From Streptantibioticus cattleyicolor NRRL 8057 = DSM 46488 (GTDB lineage Bacteria; Actinomycetota; Actinomycetes; Streptomycetales; Streptomycetaceae): a stretch of DNA of 64,000 bases. The stretch lies in assembly GCF_000240165.1 (NCBI RefSeq), contig NC_017586.1:3038001-3102000 (forward strand), given 5' to 3'. The translations under genes were made by a program, and so were the position numbers. The notes under the pieces are model-generated. The model was given only the letters and a program-made list of their open reading frames with translations, was not told the origin of the DNA and did no database searches. Below are positions 36,211 through 43,839 of this stretch, in pieces (the stretch's first letter is position 1; the number at the start of each line of letters is the position of its first letter).

Positions 36211-38451
36211 GTGGACTCCGAGAACGCGAAGGCGTATCTCCGGCCGCGGGCCAGGCTCATGAGCACGCTCGGCGAAGAACTGATCAGCAACGAACGCGTC
36301 GCCCTCACCGAGCTGGTGAAGAACGCCTACGACGCGGACGCCAGCCTCGTCCTGATCCGCTTCAACCCTCCCCTCGAAGAGGGTGAGGGCTCGATCGAGG
36401 TCTGGGACAACGGGCACGGCATGTCGCCGGCCACAGTGCGCGGCACGTGGATGGAAATCGCCACCCCGCACAGGCACCGGAACCCCCGCAGTGAGTCAGG
36501 TGGGCGTCGCGTGCTGGGCGCCAAGGGCATCGGCCGGTTCGCCTCGGCTCGACTTGGCCATACCGCCACAATCACGACTCGGCGGGTCGATGAGCAGGAG
36601 GTCACCCTTCGCATCGACTGGGGGGACTTCACGGATGGTGACGCGTACCTGGATGAGGTTCCGGTCTCCCTGTCCACGACCACTCCGAGCGTCTTCGTAG
36701 ACGGAGGCACAGCAGCGCAGACCTTTTCCGAGGTCCTCCGGGAATTTCAGTCAGCGCCCGCTACAGCCGTCGACACGGCGCATGGCACCGTGGTCCGACT
36801 CGAGAGGCTTCGCACGGCTTGGGGAACGAACGAGATCGAGGCCCTCAAGCGTTCCCTGTCCAGGCTCCTCCCCCCGCCGCCTCCCGCCGAGCTCTCTGTG
36901 CCGGACCAGCCTGAGTTCTCGATCTACATCGACACTCCGGAGGGGCCGCTCCGCCACCACAGCGGGTTCGTTTCTGCGAGTGAGACACTGGCCCATCCCC
37001 GCTATCGCCTCGTCGGCGCCGTGGATGCTGACGGAGACGCGAGCCTGGCCATTTACGCCGGCGACGAAGAACCGGTAGAGGTCGTCCAGGACAACCTCCG
37101 GAAGGACTCGAAGAGGCCCTCATGTGGCCCTCTGAAACTGGACTTCCGAGTCTGGGACCTTGAGTCGTCGGCCATCAAGCCGCTCCTGGCACTCGACACC
37201 AGCGCGAGGAACACCAACGACGTACGGGAACTCATCCGGAACAACAGCGGTGTGGCCCTGTACCGGGACGGGTTCCGTGTGCAGCCGTTCGGGGAACCCG
37301 GGTTCGACTGGCTTGGTTTCGACCAGCGACGCATCAACAACCCGACGCTGCGTCTCTCCAACCGGCAAGTGGCGGGATTCGTCTACATCTCGGCCGATGA
37401 CAACCCCGGCCTCATGGACCGCTCGCACCGCGAAGGACTGATCGACTCCCCGGAGTACGAGGAACTGAAGGCAGTCATACTCCAGGCGATTGCCAGGTTG
37501 GAGACGCAACGCTACCGGCTGCGTCGGGAACCCACTGCTCCGACGGACGCCCCGCTCCTTGCCGGGCCGTCCGAAGGCAGGGGCCACGGGCTCTTCCAGA
37601 ACTTCAACCTGGACCCGCTGCGACAGGTGGCTGCCGAGCGGCACCCAGACGACATCATCCTCAGCCGCGCCATCGAAGAGGCCACGGAGACGATCAACGA
37701 AGGCGTACGCAAGGTACAGGAGGTCATCGCCCAGTTTTCCCGCCTCGCGACGCTGGGAACCCTGGTCGATGTTGTCCTCCATGACGGACGTACCGCCCTT
37801 TCCCGCATCGGCGTGGGCCTTCGCCGCCTCGGCAAGATCACCACGAAGGTCGAGACACACGACGTGGAGTTGTCAGCTGCGCTGGGCAAGCTTCGCACGG
37901 ACTTCACCGCACAGGAGAGGGCTCTCGACCGGCTCTTCGCTCGCATCGAGCCACTCAGTGGACGGAAACGTGGACGGCCCCGCCGGCTCTCTCTGCACCA
38001 GAGCATTTCCGAAGCCGTTGACGTACTGGAGTCGGAGATCACCAAGCACGGTGTAGACGTGAAGATCGGCGGGGAGGACGTGATCGTCACTGCCGAGCCA
38101 GGTGACATCAGGACTCTCGTGGTCAACCTCGTGAGCAACGCCGTGTACTGGCTCTCCACCATGCCCAAGGGCACCCCACGCGAGATCCTGATCGAAACGG
38201 AGCGCAACCATGAGGGCGAACTGGACGTGGTTGACATCACGGTCAGTGACAACGGCCCTGGGGTGCGCGAGGAGATCAAGGATCTGATCTTCGAGACCTA
38301 CTTCAGCGACAAGCCTGATGGCGTCGGCCTCGGCCTCAGCATCGCAGGCAGCGTCGTGAAGGACTTCTACGACGGCGACCTGGGGCTGGTGAGCCCCGGC
38401 ACCCTCTCGGGTGCGAGTTTCCGGGCACGACTGCGAAGGAGAGTTGGGTGA
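36211..38451 (+). CDS. Hsp90/MORC-like ATPase fused to a histidine kinase
   Basis: 746 residues from GTG 36211, with two GHKL ATPase modules. The N-terminal one has LTELVKNAYDADAS (about 33-46), VWDNGHGMS (about 66-74) and VLGAKGIGRFASARLG (about 101-116), as in Hsp90/MORC-like proteins. The C-terminal one is a histidine kinase: LVDVVLHDGRTALSRIG with His524 as the likely phospho-acceptor, N-box VVNLVSNAVYWL near 635-646, G1 VSDNGPGV near 679 and G2 DGVGLGLSIAG near 702. No membrane segment is seen, so the input is cytoplasmic. It overlaps the receiver gene by four bases (GTGA). The fusion suggests a sensor using the MORC-like clamp as input. Confidence 0.85.
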   Translation: MDSENAKAYLRPRARLMSTLGEELISNERVALTELVKNAYDADASLVLIRFNPPLEEGEGSIEVWDNGHGMSPATVRGTWMEIATPHRHRNPRSESGGRRVLGAKGIGRFASARLGHTATITTRRVDEQEVTLRIDWGDFTDGDAYLDEVPVSLSTTTPSVFVDGGTAAQTFSEVLREFQSAPATAVDTAHGTVVRLERLRTAWGTNEIEALKRSLSRLLPPPPPAELSVPDQPEFSIYIDTPEGPLRHHSGFVSASETLAHPRYRLVGAVDADGDASLAIYAGDEEPVEVVQDNLRKDSKRPSCGPLKLDFRVWDLESSAIKPLLALDTSARNTNDVRELIRNNSGVALYRDGFRVQPFGEPGFDWLGFDQRRINNPTLRLSNRQVAGFVYISADDNPGLMDRSHREGLIDSPEYEELKAVILQAIARLETQRYRLRREPTAPTDAPLLAGPSEGRGHGLFQNFNLDPLRQVAAERHPDDIILSRAIEEATETINEGVRKVQEVIAQFSRLATLGTLVDVVLHDGRTALSRIGVGLRRLGKITTKVETHDVELSAALGKLRTDFTAQERALDRLFARIEPLSGRKRGRPRRLSLHQSISEAVDVLESEITKHGVDVKIGGEDVIVTAEPGDIRTLVVNLVSNAVYWLSTMPKGTPREILIETERNHEGELDVVDITVSDNGPGVREEIKDLIFETYFSDKPDGVGLGLSIAGSVVKDFYDGDLGLVSPGTLSGASFRARLRRRVG

Positions 38452-39683
38452 CGTCGACCGACGTTGCGTATCGGGTGCTCATAGTCGATGACGACGCCCA
38501 GATGATCGCGGACCTTCGCGAAGTGCTGTCCGAGGAGCTCACAGACCTCGGGGAGATCCACTTCGAGTCCGAGCAGGACTTCTCCACAGCCGAGCAGCGG
38601 TTGATCGACGAGGACTTCGACCTGGTCATCCTCGACGTCCGCGACGCCGCCGATGGCAGGCCCTCCGCCGCCATAGAAGGACGGGGACACGAACTGTACG
38701 ACGCCATCGCCGGCGCGCGGTGGCTGCCCGTGGTCTTCTTCACAGCTGTCCCTCAACAGGTGCGTGACCTGGAGAAGCCCCCACTCATTCGTGTGGTGAC
38801 CAAGAACGCCTGGGACGAGGTCGCTCCCGCAGTCCGGGACGGGTTGCTCTCGGGAGTGTCGGAGTTGAGACGCCGTATCTCCGGTCTCGTCGAACGCAAG
38901 GTCCGCGTTTTCCTGCGTGACGTCGTGGCCCCGCACTGGCACGAGATGGCGGGCGCTGATCCCCACGAGATCACCCCGATCATCGTCAACCGCCTCGCGG
39001 CCGAGCTCCGGGAGAACGGCCCCAGCGAACTGGGTTACGCCGGGGACGGCGAGGCGGTCGCCACTGCTGGTCAACCCTCCGCTGCGCGGGTCTACTTGAA
39101 GCCGTTCGTGACCCATCACCTCACCGCCACGGACCTCGTGGTCAGCCCCGAGGGCGATTGGTGGATCGTCCTCACCCCTGCTTGCGACCTGTATGAGGAC
39201 CACCCGGACGCCAACGTGGCGAGACCTCGTAAGGCCAAGGCACAGTACGTTCGCCTGGCCAAGGCTGACCGCATCTTCACCGAGGACGGCGAGGAGTCGG
39301 AGTCGCCAGCGATCGCCACATGGCTGGCCAGCTCGAAGAGCAACAGCCACAAGGACCAGGCCAAACAGGTCTTCGGGGACAAGCAGAACCGGTACCGCGC
39401 TCTTCCTGGCTACCTCGACATCCCCGACCTCCTGGTCGACTTCGAGAACGTGGTATCGGTCCCGCTCGCCGAGGCACGAACCTGGCGACGTGTCGCAACC
39501 CTCGACAGCCCGTTCTCGGAGGCGATGCTCATCGCCTACAGCCGCTCGGTGGGGCGTATCGGAACCCCGGACCTCAGCTTCGAGGACGTGAAAGTGCGGT
39601 TGGAACTCGAGAAGCCGAAGGCCAGGCACGTGCCGACGCAGGCTTCAACGCCATCAGCGAACGGCGAGATTGTGAAGGACTGA
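38448..39683 (+). CDS. Receiver-domain protein with large unknown C-terminal region
   Basis: 411 residues. The N-terminal ~130 residues form a response-regulator receiver: VDDDAQM (acidic residues 13-15), phospho-acceptor DLVILDVRD (Asp about 63), VVFFTAVP (Thr switch) and RVVTKNAW (Lys about 119). The remaining ~280 residues match no output domain I know and contain no helix-turn-helix. The segment WWIVLTPACDLYEDHPDANV may be a catalytic or binding site. It is the cognate partner of the fused kinase. The lack of a DNA-binding domain suggests an effector rather than a transcription factor (inference). Confidence 0.8.
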   Translation: MTSTDVAYRVLIVDDDAQMIADLREVLSEELTDLGEIHFESEQDFSTAEQRLIDEDFDLVILDVRDAADGRPSAAIEGRGHELYDAIAGARWLPVVFFTAVPQQVRDLEKPPLIRVVTKNAWDEVAPAVRDGLLSGVSELRRRISGLVERKVRVFLRDVVAPHWHEMAGADPHEITPIIVNRLAAELRENGPSELGYAGDGEAVATAGQPSAARVYLKPFVTHHLTATDLVVSPEGDWWIVLTPACDLYEDHPDANVARPRKAKAQYVRLAKADRIFTEDGEESESPAIATWLASSKSNSHKDQAKQVFGDKQNRYRALPGYLDIPDLLVDFENVVSVPLAEARTWRRVATLDSPFSEAMLIAYSRSVGRIGTPDLSFEDVKVRLELEKPKARHVPTQASTPSANGEIVKD

Positions 39684-39940
39684 GCTTCCAGGCATTCGGA
39701 CAGCGTGCGCGATCATCAGCGGAGGGCACGCCGGGCGCGGAAGCCTTGGCCCTCGTTGTGGTCGACACAGGGATGCCTTGGCATAGACCTACACGCCGCC
39801 GGTGGGCGCCACGCCCGGGGAGCCATCTGGGAGCCGACCCGCTCCCCGAACCCCTTCCAGGCCCCGCGACACCAACCGAGCCCACCCATCTGACCTGCGG
39901 AAACGCCATCGAGGCTGGCAGTCTCCCCAACCGAACCTCA
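39684..39940. other. Non-coding end of the integrated element
   Basis: No supported gene lies between the receiver gene and the tRNA fragment. This should be the right terminal sequence of the element next to its attachment site. Confidence 0.4.
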
Positions 39941-39982
39941 TTCGGGACGAAGAGGCCGTGGGTTCAAATCCCGCCACCCCGA
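39941..39982 (+). other. Attachment-site scar: 3' half of tRNA-Pro(CGG)
   Basis: TTCGGGA at 39941-39947 matches a Pro CGG anticodon loop. CGAAG, AGGCC, GTGGG, TTCAAAT, CCCGC and CACCCCG plus discriminator A follow, i.e. the 3' anticodon strand, variable loop, T-arm and 3' acceptor of an actinobacterial tRNA-Pro. The 5' half is missing: the bases upstream do not form the acceptor, D-arm or full anticodon stem. A tRNA 3' fragment followed by a terminator is the usual att repeat left by an integrating element; the intact tRNA and integrase should lie to the left of the window. Confidence 0.72.
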
Positions 39983-39998
39983 CTGGTGAAACACCGAG

Positions 39999-40047
39999 CT
40001 CAGGGGCTCGACCCACGAGAGTGGGTCGAGCCCCTGAGTCGTTTTTT
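39999..40047 (+). terminator. Strong intrinsic terminator, probably of the original tRNA-Pro gene
   Basis: A perfect 18-bp stem (39999-40016 with 40021-40038), GAGA loop, then TCGTTTTTT. It follows the tRNA fragment directly, as expected for the native tRNA-Pro terminator, and marks the start of chromosomal DNA. Confidence 0.88.
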
Positions 40048-40374
40048 GGTGGCCCTCACCGGACGGCTCCCCGTCTTCTCCGTTCCAGCGCATCGGCGAC
40101 CGCTCGGTATCAGGAGGCGGACGATGATGGCCGCCGGGGCGATCGAGGGCGTTTGGTCCGGGAGCGGTCCTGTTGCTCAGCGTAGGCATGGGAGTGGCGA
40201 CCGCGGAGTCGTGGACACCGGACCTTGCTTCCGGTCCGGTTCGACTTCCCACGCAAGGCCCTCCGACCGTGCCCACTTCACAGCAGATTGCGGATGCGGC
40301 CCAGCGCACTCGGGGGCGCATGGTGGAGCGCATAATGCATCAAGACAGGCCTTGCGCAAGTAAATCAGTGGCTA
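40048..40374. other. 327-bp region without a clear gene, left of the insertion sequence
   Basis: A forward frame from about TTG 40173 reads a short hydrophobic stretch (LLSVGMGVATAES) and a hydrophilic tail before running into the insertion sequence at 40375. It could be a truncated secreted protein, but no upstream start or ribosome site is convincing. Otherwise nothing is seen. Confidence 0.35.
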
Positions 40375-41611
40375 TTGCTGTGACCGTGTTGGTTCGCCGG
40401 GTTGGTGGTCGTGGCGGTTGGATGTGGGGTGACGTCCGATCCGATCGCTGGAGGCGCGGTGGCCGAGCCTGTCCGTGTGCGCAGACTGACCGACCAGGAG
40501 GGGCAGAGGCTGCAGCAGATCGTGCGCCGGGGCAGTACCAGCACGGTGCGTTACCGGCGGGCGATGATGCTGCTGGCGTCGGCCGGCGGGAACCGGGTGC
40601 CGGTGATCGCCCAACTGGTGCAGGCCGACGAGGACACCGTCCGGGACGTGATCCACCGGTTCAACGAGATCGGCCTGGCCTGTCTGGACCCTCAGTGGGC
40701 GGGAGGCCGTCCCCGCCAACTCAACCCTGAAGACGAGGATTTCGTCATTGCGACGGCCACCACCCGCCCGGTCAAGCTCGGCCAGCCCTTCACCCGCTGG
40801 TCGCTGCGCAAGCTCGTCGCCTACCTGCGCAAAGTGCACGGCCGGGTGATCCGCATTGGCCGCGAGGCGTTACGGTGCCTGCTCGCCCGGCGCGGCGTCA
40901 CCTTCCAGCGCACCAAGACCTGGAAGGAGTCCCCGGACCCCGAGCGCGACACCAAGCTCGACCGCATCGAGGAGGTCCTGGACCGCTTCCCGGACCGGGT
41001 CTTCGCCTTCGACGAGTTCGGGCCGCTCGGGATCCGGCCCACCGCGGGCTCGGGCTGGGCCGCACAAGGACATCCCGACCGGCTGCCGGCCACCTACCAC
41101 CGCACCCACGGAGTCCGGTATTTCCACGGCTGCTACTCGGTCGGTGACGACAGCTTGTGGGGCGTCAACCGCCGCAGGAAAGGCGCCGGGAACACGCTGG
41201 CCGCACTGAAGTCGATCCGCGCCGCCCGTCCGGACGGCGCCCCGATCTACGTGATCATGGACAATCTGTCCGCCCACAAGGGCGCCGACATCCGACGCTG
41301 GGCGAAGAAGCACAAGGTCGAGGTGTGCTTCACACCGACCTACGCCTCGTGGGCGAACCCGATCGAGGCCCACTTCGGGCCACTGCGGCAGTTCACCATC
41401 GCCAACTCGAACTACCCCAACCACACCGTGCAGACCCGGGCCCTGCACGCCTACCTACGGTGGCGCAACGCCAACGCCCGCCACCGCGACGTCCTGGCCG
41501 CCGAACGCAAGGAACGCGCCCGGATCCGCAGCGAGAAAGGCATCCGCTGGGGAGGACGCCCCCTCACCACCGCGGCCTGACCAACCCGGCGAACCAACGC
41601 GGTCACAGCAC
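40375..41611 (+). mobile_element. IS630-family insertion sequence
   Basis: Terminal inverted repeats of about 30 bp lie at 40377-40406 and 41580-41609, differing at one position in the aligned 30. They begin GCTGTGACCG on the left and end CGGTCACAGC on the right. A TA duplication flanks the element at 40373-40374 and 41612-41613, the expected target of IS630/Tc1 elements. One transposase fills the interior. With near-identical ends and an intact frame it looks recent and possibly still mobile. Confidence 0.85.
40459..41580 (+). CDS. IS630-family transposase
   Basis: About 373 residues from GTG 40459 (GGAGG at 40450-40454; the frame is open to 40402). An N-terminal helix-turn-helix (about 35-75) precedes the DDE catalytic domain: VFAFDEFGPLGI (first Asp), VIMDNLSAHKG (second Asp) and SWANPIEAHFGPLRQF (Glu), the typical IS630 triad. 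No frameshift is seen, so the enzyme should be functional. The stop codon touches the right inverted repeat. Confidence 0.9.
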   Translation: MAEPVRVRRLTDQEGQRLQQIVRRGSTSTVRYRRAMMLLASAGGNRVPVIAQLVQADEDTVRDVIHRFNEIGLACLDPQWAGGRPRQLNPEDEDFVIATATTRPVKLGQPFTRWSLRKLVAYLRKVHGRVIRIGREALRCLLARRGVTFQRTKTWKESPDPERDTKLDRIEEVLDRFPDRVFAFDEFGPLGIRPTAGSGWAAQGHPDRLPATYHRTHGVRYFHGCYSVGDDSLWGVNRRRKGAGNTLAALKSIRAARPDGAPIYVIMDNLSAHKGADIRRWAKKHKVEVCFTPTYASWANPIEAHFGPLRQFTIANSNYPNHTVQTRALHAYLRWRNANARHRDVLAAERKERARIRSEKGIRWGGRPLTTAA

Positions 41612-41627
41612 TATACGGTCCACGATC

Positions 41628-42026
41628 ATGTGGAAGAAGGTCCTGCCCTACTGGGGTCTGATCGCGTTAGTCCTAGCAGTAACCGGCTGGTTGACCTCTA
41701 ACTTCGGACCCAGCGGGATTGCGACCCTCTCCGCCCTCAGCCTGCTGTGGTTCCTCTTCCAGGCACCCAACCCCTGCGGTGCTCCGATTCGTGCGGCGGG
41801 CAAGTCCTGCCGCAACAACGCCAGAGGTGTTCTGCGCGGCTGCCACCTGCAGCAACATAAGTGGCAGCGTATGCGGACTTTCTTCGTCCACCCGCGGCTT
41901 CGAAGTTGCGCGGCGCAGCTTTTCGCCAATCCCGTGACGGGCCTGGCCAGCCTCGGAGGCATCGTCACACTGATCTCCACAGTGATCAACATCAGCCTCG
42001 CCCTGTCAGGAAAAGGGAGCTCGTGA
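41628..42026 (+). CDS. Small membrane protein upstream of the VWA/PP2C/kinase triad
   Basis: 132 residues from ATG 41628. There are hydrophobic segments at about 6-24 and 30-46 and another near 108-128; the middle is basic and cysteine-containing. It lies just right of the insertion sequence, so its own promoter may be disrupted or replaced. A TTA codon occurs near residue 12. It precedes the VWA gene after about 140 bp and may belong to that system. No known family. Confidence 0.5.
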   Translation: MWKKVLPYWGLIALVLAVTGWLTSNFGPSGIATLSALSLLWFLFQAPNPCGAPIRAAGKSCRNNARGVLRGCHLQQHKWQRMRTFFVHPRLRSCAAQLFANPVTGLASLGGIVTLISTVINISLALSGKGSS

Positions 42027-42169
42027 ACCCAGCCTCCTCGGCACAGGAACCCTTCTTCGCAGGTTCGGAGCGTGGTTCGGCGGGAGCCACCGGCCGTCTT
42101 CCGGCGCCTGTCGATCGTTCCTCGTCCGCACTGCCCATCGCCACGTCACGCAGTCTTCGGAGCTCTTCC

Positions 42170-43009
42170 ATGCCTTACACCGCAGAGATCAGTCGCGCCA
42201 ACCCCACGGCGATCGTCTTCCTGGTCGACCGATCGACCTCCATGAGCGACCCGATCGGTGACGGAAGCACTACCCAACGCAAGGCTGACGTCGTCGCTGA
42301 CGCCATCAACCGGCTGCTCACCGAGTTGGCCGTGAAGTGCGCCAAGGAAGAGGGAGTGCGGGACTACTTCCATGTGGCCGTGATCGGGTACGGCTCCACG
42401 GTCGGCTCTGCCTTCGTCGGTGAACTCGCGGGCCGCGACCTCGTGCCGCTCAGCCACGTCGCCGACTTCCCGGCCCGGATGGAGGAGCGGATCAAGAAGG
42501 TGCCGGACGGTGCCGGGGGACTCGCCGAAACCACGGTCAAGTTTCCGGTCTGGATGGATCCGGTGGCTCATGGCGGCACCCCCATGAACCGTGCCCTGCG
42601 CTACGCAGCGCAGCTGGTACGGGAGTGGGTGCAGCGCTACCCGGGTTGCTTCCCCCCCATCGTGCTCAACCTGACGGACGGCGAAGCCAACGACGGCGAC
42701 CCCATCGAGGGAGCTGCCGAGATCACCTCTCACGCCACCGCTGATGGTGCTGTCCTCCTCTTCAACCTGCACGTGTCCGACTCCGGAGGCGAGCCGACTG
42801 CCTTCCCCGACTCCGAGGCAGGGCTGCCGGACGCTTATGCGCGACAGCTCTTCGCCATGTCGAGCACGCTCCCCAGCCACATGCGCTCATACGCGGCATC
42901 GCAGGGGCACCCGGTCAGTGAGAACACCCGAGGGTTCGTTTACAACGCCGACATCACCTCGGTCGTGCAGTTCCTCGACATCGGCACTCGTGCCACCGAG
43001 TTGCGGTGA
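42170..43009 (+). CDS. VWA-domain protein (TerY-like)
   Basis: 279 residues from ATG 42170, GGAG seven bases upstream. The metal-ion-dependent adhesion site is intact: FLVDRSTSMS (D-x-S-x-S near 20-24), a Thr in GGTPMNRAL near 140 and NLTDGEANDGDP near 168. The protein is almost entirely one VWA domain, like TerY of tellurium-type stress systems. Together with the PP2C and kinase genes it forms the TerY-P triad proposed by Aravind and colleagues. GTGA at 43006-43009 couples it to the phosphatase. Confidence 0.85.
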   Translation: MPYTAEISRANPTAIVFLVDRSTSMSDPIGDGSTTQRKADVVADAINRLLTELAVKCAKEEGVRDYFHVAVIGYGSTVGSAFVGELAGRDLVPLSHVADFPARMEERIKKVPDGAGGLAETTVKFPVWMDPVAHGGTPMNRALRYAAQLVREWVQRYPGCFPPIVLNLTDGEANDGDPIEGAAEITSHATADGAVLLFNLHVSDSGGEPTAFPDSEAGLPDAYARQLFAMSSTLPSHMRSYAASQGHPVSENTRGFVYNADITSVVQFLDIGTRATELR

Positions 43010-43833
43010 GCCACAAGGGTCTCTACGTCACTCGGTTCGTGGTGCCCAAGGCCGGGGTCACCGTGGACGAGTGCGAGGACGCTCTGTGCGTCCTGCCGAA
43101 CGAGCCGTACGACGCCCTCATAGAGGGGGTGGTCGCGGCAACCGTCTGCGACGGGGCGACCGAGAGCCTGCTGTCCGGCGAGTGGGCGCGGATGCTGGCC
43201 GGCGAGGCGTCCCGCTCCGCCGTCCGGCCTGAGGGGCTGTTGGCCTCACCGGCACAATTCCAAGCCTTCGCTGCCGATGTCATGAAGCAATGGGCCGACT
43301 GGCTACGGGGGTACACCGACCGGCGAGCGCACCGCGGCCAGCCGTTGCAGTGGTACGAGGAGGCGAAGCTGAGCGCCGGAGCCCACGCTACGCTCCTGTC
43401 GGCCGCTTTCACCCCGGACCCGGATCGTGACCTGTGGAGATGGCAGGCCGCGGCACTGGGCGATTCCTGCCTGTTCCACATCCGCGACGGATGCGTTCTC
43501 ACAGCCCATCCGATCAGCTCCGCGGGTGATTTCGGGAACCGGCCGGAGCTCTTCTCCAGCAACAACCGGGATACCGAACTCCTCGCCACCAGGACACGCT
43601 TCCTCCACGGGACCTGTGTCAGCGGTGACATCGTGCTGCTGGCCACCGACGCGTTGGCCGCATGGTTTCTGTCCCAGCCTCGGCCGGGCGAGGCGGCCCA
43701 CGCGCTGACCCAGTACGCACGAAACCCGGGCCAAGGCGAGCAGTTCGAGGAATGGGTGCAAGCCCAACGGCACAGCGGTGCCTTGCGCAATGACGACGTG
43801 GCTCTGATCCACATCGACGCCCAAGGACGGTGA
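43006..43833 (+). CDS. PP2C-like protein phosphatase of the TerY-P triad
   Basis: 275 residues. The PP2C metal-binding pattern is visible: DECEDAL (about 18-24), TVCDGATES (about 46-54), AALGDSCLFHI (about 149-159), LLATDALAAWF (about 211-221) and NDDVALI near the C-terminus. It should reverse phosphorylation by the neighbouring kinase. It overlaps the VWA gene by four bases and ends six bases before the kinase start. Confidence 0.85.
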   Translation: MSHKGLYVTRFVVPKAGVTVDECEDALCVLPNEPYDALIEGVVAATVCDGATESLLSGEWARMLAGEASRSAVRPEGLLASPAQFQAFAADVMKQWADWLRGYTDRRAHRGQPLQWYEEAKLSAGAHATLLSAAFTPDPDRDLWRWQAAALGDSCLFHIRDGCVLTAHPISSAGDFGNRPELFSSNNRDTELLATRTRFLHGTCVSGDIVLLATDALAAWFLSQPRPGEAAHALTQYARNPGQGEQFEEWVQAQRHSGALRNDDVALIHIDAQGR

Positions 43834-43839
43834 CACCCG

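Noticed and set aside
39900-39982. A complete tRNA gene
   Set aside because: The 5' acceptor, D-arm and 5' anticodon strand are absent, so only the 3' half remains.
40173-40730. A secreted protein gene running into the insertion sequence
   Set aside because: The frame continues into the IS without a family match and has no convincing start; kept only as a possible remnant.
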